Assembly (NCBI GenBank): GCA_025765615.1
Contig: JAIVFJ010000260.1
Span: 1-64,000 of the forward strand
DNA length: 64,000 nucleotides
Reading direction: 5' to 3'
Source of the DNA: Zopfochytrium polystomum
Taxonomy: Eukaryota; Chytridiomycota; Chytridiomycetes; Chytridiales; Chytridiaceae
Translations under genes and position numbers: made by a program
Notes under the pieces: model-generated
Databases searched by the model: none
What the model saw: the letters and a program-made list of their open reading frames with translations, nothing else
What the model was told of the DNA's origin: nothing
Shown: positions 62,901-64,000 of the stretch, piece by piece
Layout: every line of letters begins with the position of its first letter
Numbering within the stretch: position 1 is the stretch's first letter

Positions 62901-64000
62901 TGAACGCCAGCTGCATGTTGACTAGTCTCAGAACGTCCGGCCGCGTCAAGTTTCTGATAACGAACCGCGGGAAAGACTCTCCAAATTGCGACAGAAGCTG
63001 ACAGAGAGGTTGCGCAATGGATGTGTCCTCGTCTGTTAATATTTTGATCGATCAGCACAAGAGAAGAAAGTGATTATTATCCCTAATACCTTTCATGCAT
63101 TCGTTAAATTGCTCTAAAACCCATCCGTCTGAAAGAACGGGCAAGAGTCCCTCGCACACTGTTTGCTCATACTTTGCCAGGTTCGTTAAAGCGAGTAAGT
63201 CTGTTAGGACTTGGCATGCAGTTTCGAAAGTCTCTTTCAGCGGAAGGTGGTTTATCACAAGCGAGAGTATCTGGTCCATCATACTGAATGCCACATTAGA
63301 AAGGTCAACGTCAATCTGTATGAAGAGAAAATTAACTCACTCGAACGGAATCCCCTGATGCAGATTTGCCCAAGATAGAACGCAAAGCAATCCCTTTTTT
63401 TTCAGCGCAATTACTACGTTCCTCTCGTCCTCGCCAGTTCCTTCGACCAGCTCGGTCCGCAACACCGTTAAGGCCATTTCCAGCGCTAACGCTGCGTCTT
63501 GCTGGACTTCAACCTGAAAGCGGTGCTTCCGCGAGTCCGGCGTGAACACAGCCTTCTGCATCTCCTCGGGGAGGACCGTGAAGAAATCCAGCAGCGCCAG
63601 CTCCAGCGCAACCCGCTGCGACGGCGTCGCGGTTGCTGATGACATTTGGGCGCGGAAGTCCTGGCAAAGCGAGTGGACGGGACGCGGCCAGGATTCAGGG
63701 ACGGCTTTGAATGCAAACGCAGCCAGCTGGTGGGGTCGGGGGGAGTTGCCAAGAGTCAGATGTCAAACTACGAATATTCCACCCATGCTTGGCTTACCGC
63801 TGTGCATATTTTTGTCGTGACAAACGGCGGACCAGCAGCGGATTGAACCAATCGCGCGACCAGCTCCTGGCGTAGCGGCTCGATATCTGTTGGTGAAAGT
63901 GTTTGCCTGCATGGATGTGGCACGTCAGGCGAAAGCTGAGCAAGCGTGCGGCCCATCCGAACCAGTCTCGCGAAATCTTGATCTGCATCGTCAACGCGCC
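59935..64000 (-). CDS. Importin-13/Kap111-like karyopherin, partial (5' end beyond the window)
   Basis: Multi-exon HEAT-repeat protein. The N-terminal part (about 63960-63770) reads RQELVARLVQSAAGPPFVTTKICTA-like sequence, as in importin-13 N-termini. Later family marks are GYYGVDEDLS followed by an exon with FWFELQEVL, then FRVYRNDMGDT (near 62240), EVCTVCRKQLGHVV, and the C-terminal helix FKKTVSEFAMRARNL before TGA at 59935. Supported 3' exons: 61816-61608, 61542-61087, 61029-60337, 60280-60102 and 60034-59935. The intron 61607-61543 removes an in-frame TGA and has a CTGAC branch site. The intron 61086-61030 starts with GC (GCAAGT). Such karyopherins carry cargo through nuclear pores under Ran-GTP control. 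No lesion was found. Confidence 0.75.

Noticed and set aside
1..64000. tRNA or rRNA genes
   Set aside because: Looked for T-loop-like GGTTCRANYCC words and rRNA blocks by eye; none with a supporting fold was found, though a program could still find one.

Overview
The window is nuclear DNA of a fungus. It is GC-rich and its genes carry short spliceosomal introns (GT-AG, often with CTAAC or CTGAC branch sites). Protein families include GH79-type glycosidases, a cerato-platanin-like protein, subtilisin and pepsin-like secreted proteases, a DUF3712-type membrane protein, an AsqI-type protein, a chromodomain Ty3 retrotransposon and a MULE transposase. The mix suits a filamentous fungus. The cerato-platanin-like gene hints at Dikarya, but the sequence alone does not fix the lineage.

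Left part (1-25 kb): accessory genes in paralogous pairs, many broken. These are two GH79-like genes (1-1.8 and 2.1-4.1 kb), two short-chain dehydrogenases (5.2-6.4 and 9.3-10.5 kb), two subtilisins (13.1-15.2 and 15.9-18.1 kb, both pseudogenes), two small heat-shock proteins (8.4-8.9 and 22.5-22.9 kb, both intact) and one plus a partial AsqI-like gene (23.2-25.0 kb). Between them lie a frameshifted cerato-platanin-like gene and an intact DUF4188-like gene. An island at 18.16-20.75 kb reads unlike its neighbours; it sits next to an LTR scar and holds unrecognised, decayed coding sequence on both strands.

Middle part (26.8-36 kb): an F-box/LRR protein of about 1036 residues and a DUF3712-type membrane protein of about 880 residues, both intact, with a poorly coding stretch between them.

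Mobile-element nest (36.6-46.9 kb): a MULE/FAR1-type transposase gene is split by a full-length Ty3 element (36827-45316, target duplication CCAGG). That element is itself split by a deletion derivative of the same family (37285-40464, target duplication CAGGT). The 353-bp LTRs carry a roughly 113-bp array of heat-shock-element pentamers in fixed 5-bp register. The primer-binding site is an 11-nt perfect complement to the predicted 5' end of the element's own transcript, the Tf1/sushi self-priming arrangement. The two host Hsp20 promoters carry the same kind of element, so heat induction of the retrotransposon is a concrete hypothesis.

Right part (47-64 kb): a DUF4326 protein (frameshifted at a T run), a seven-helix membrane protein, a secreted metzincin, a secreted pepsin-like protease with an odd second active-site motif, a WD40 protein with a C-terminal CCCH zinc finger, a decayed pair of F-box-like genes, and most of an importin-13-like karyopherin that runs off the right edge.
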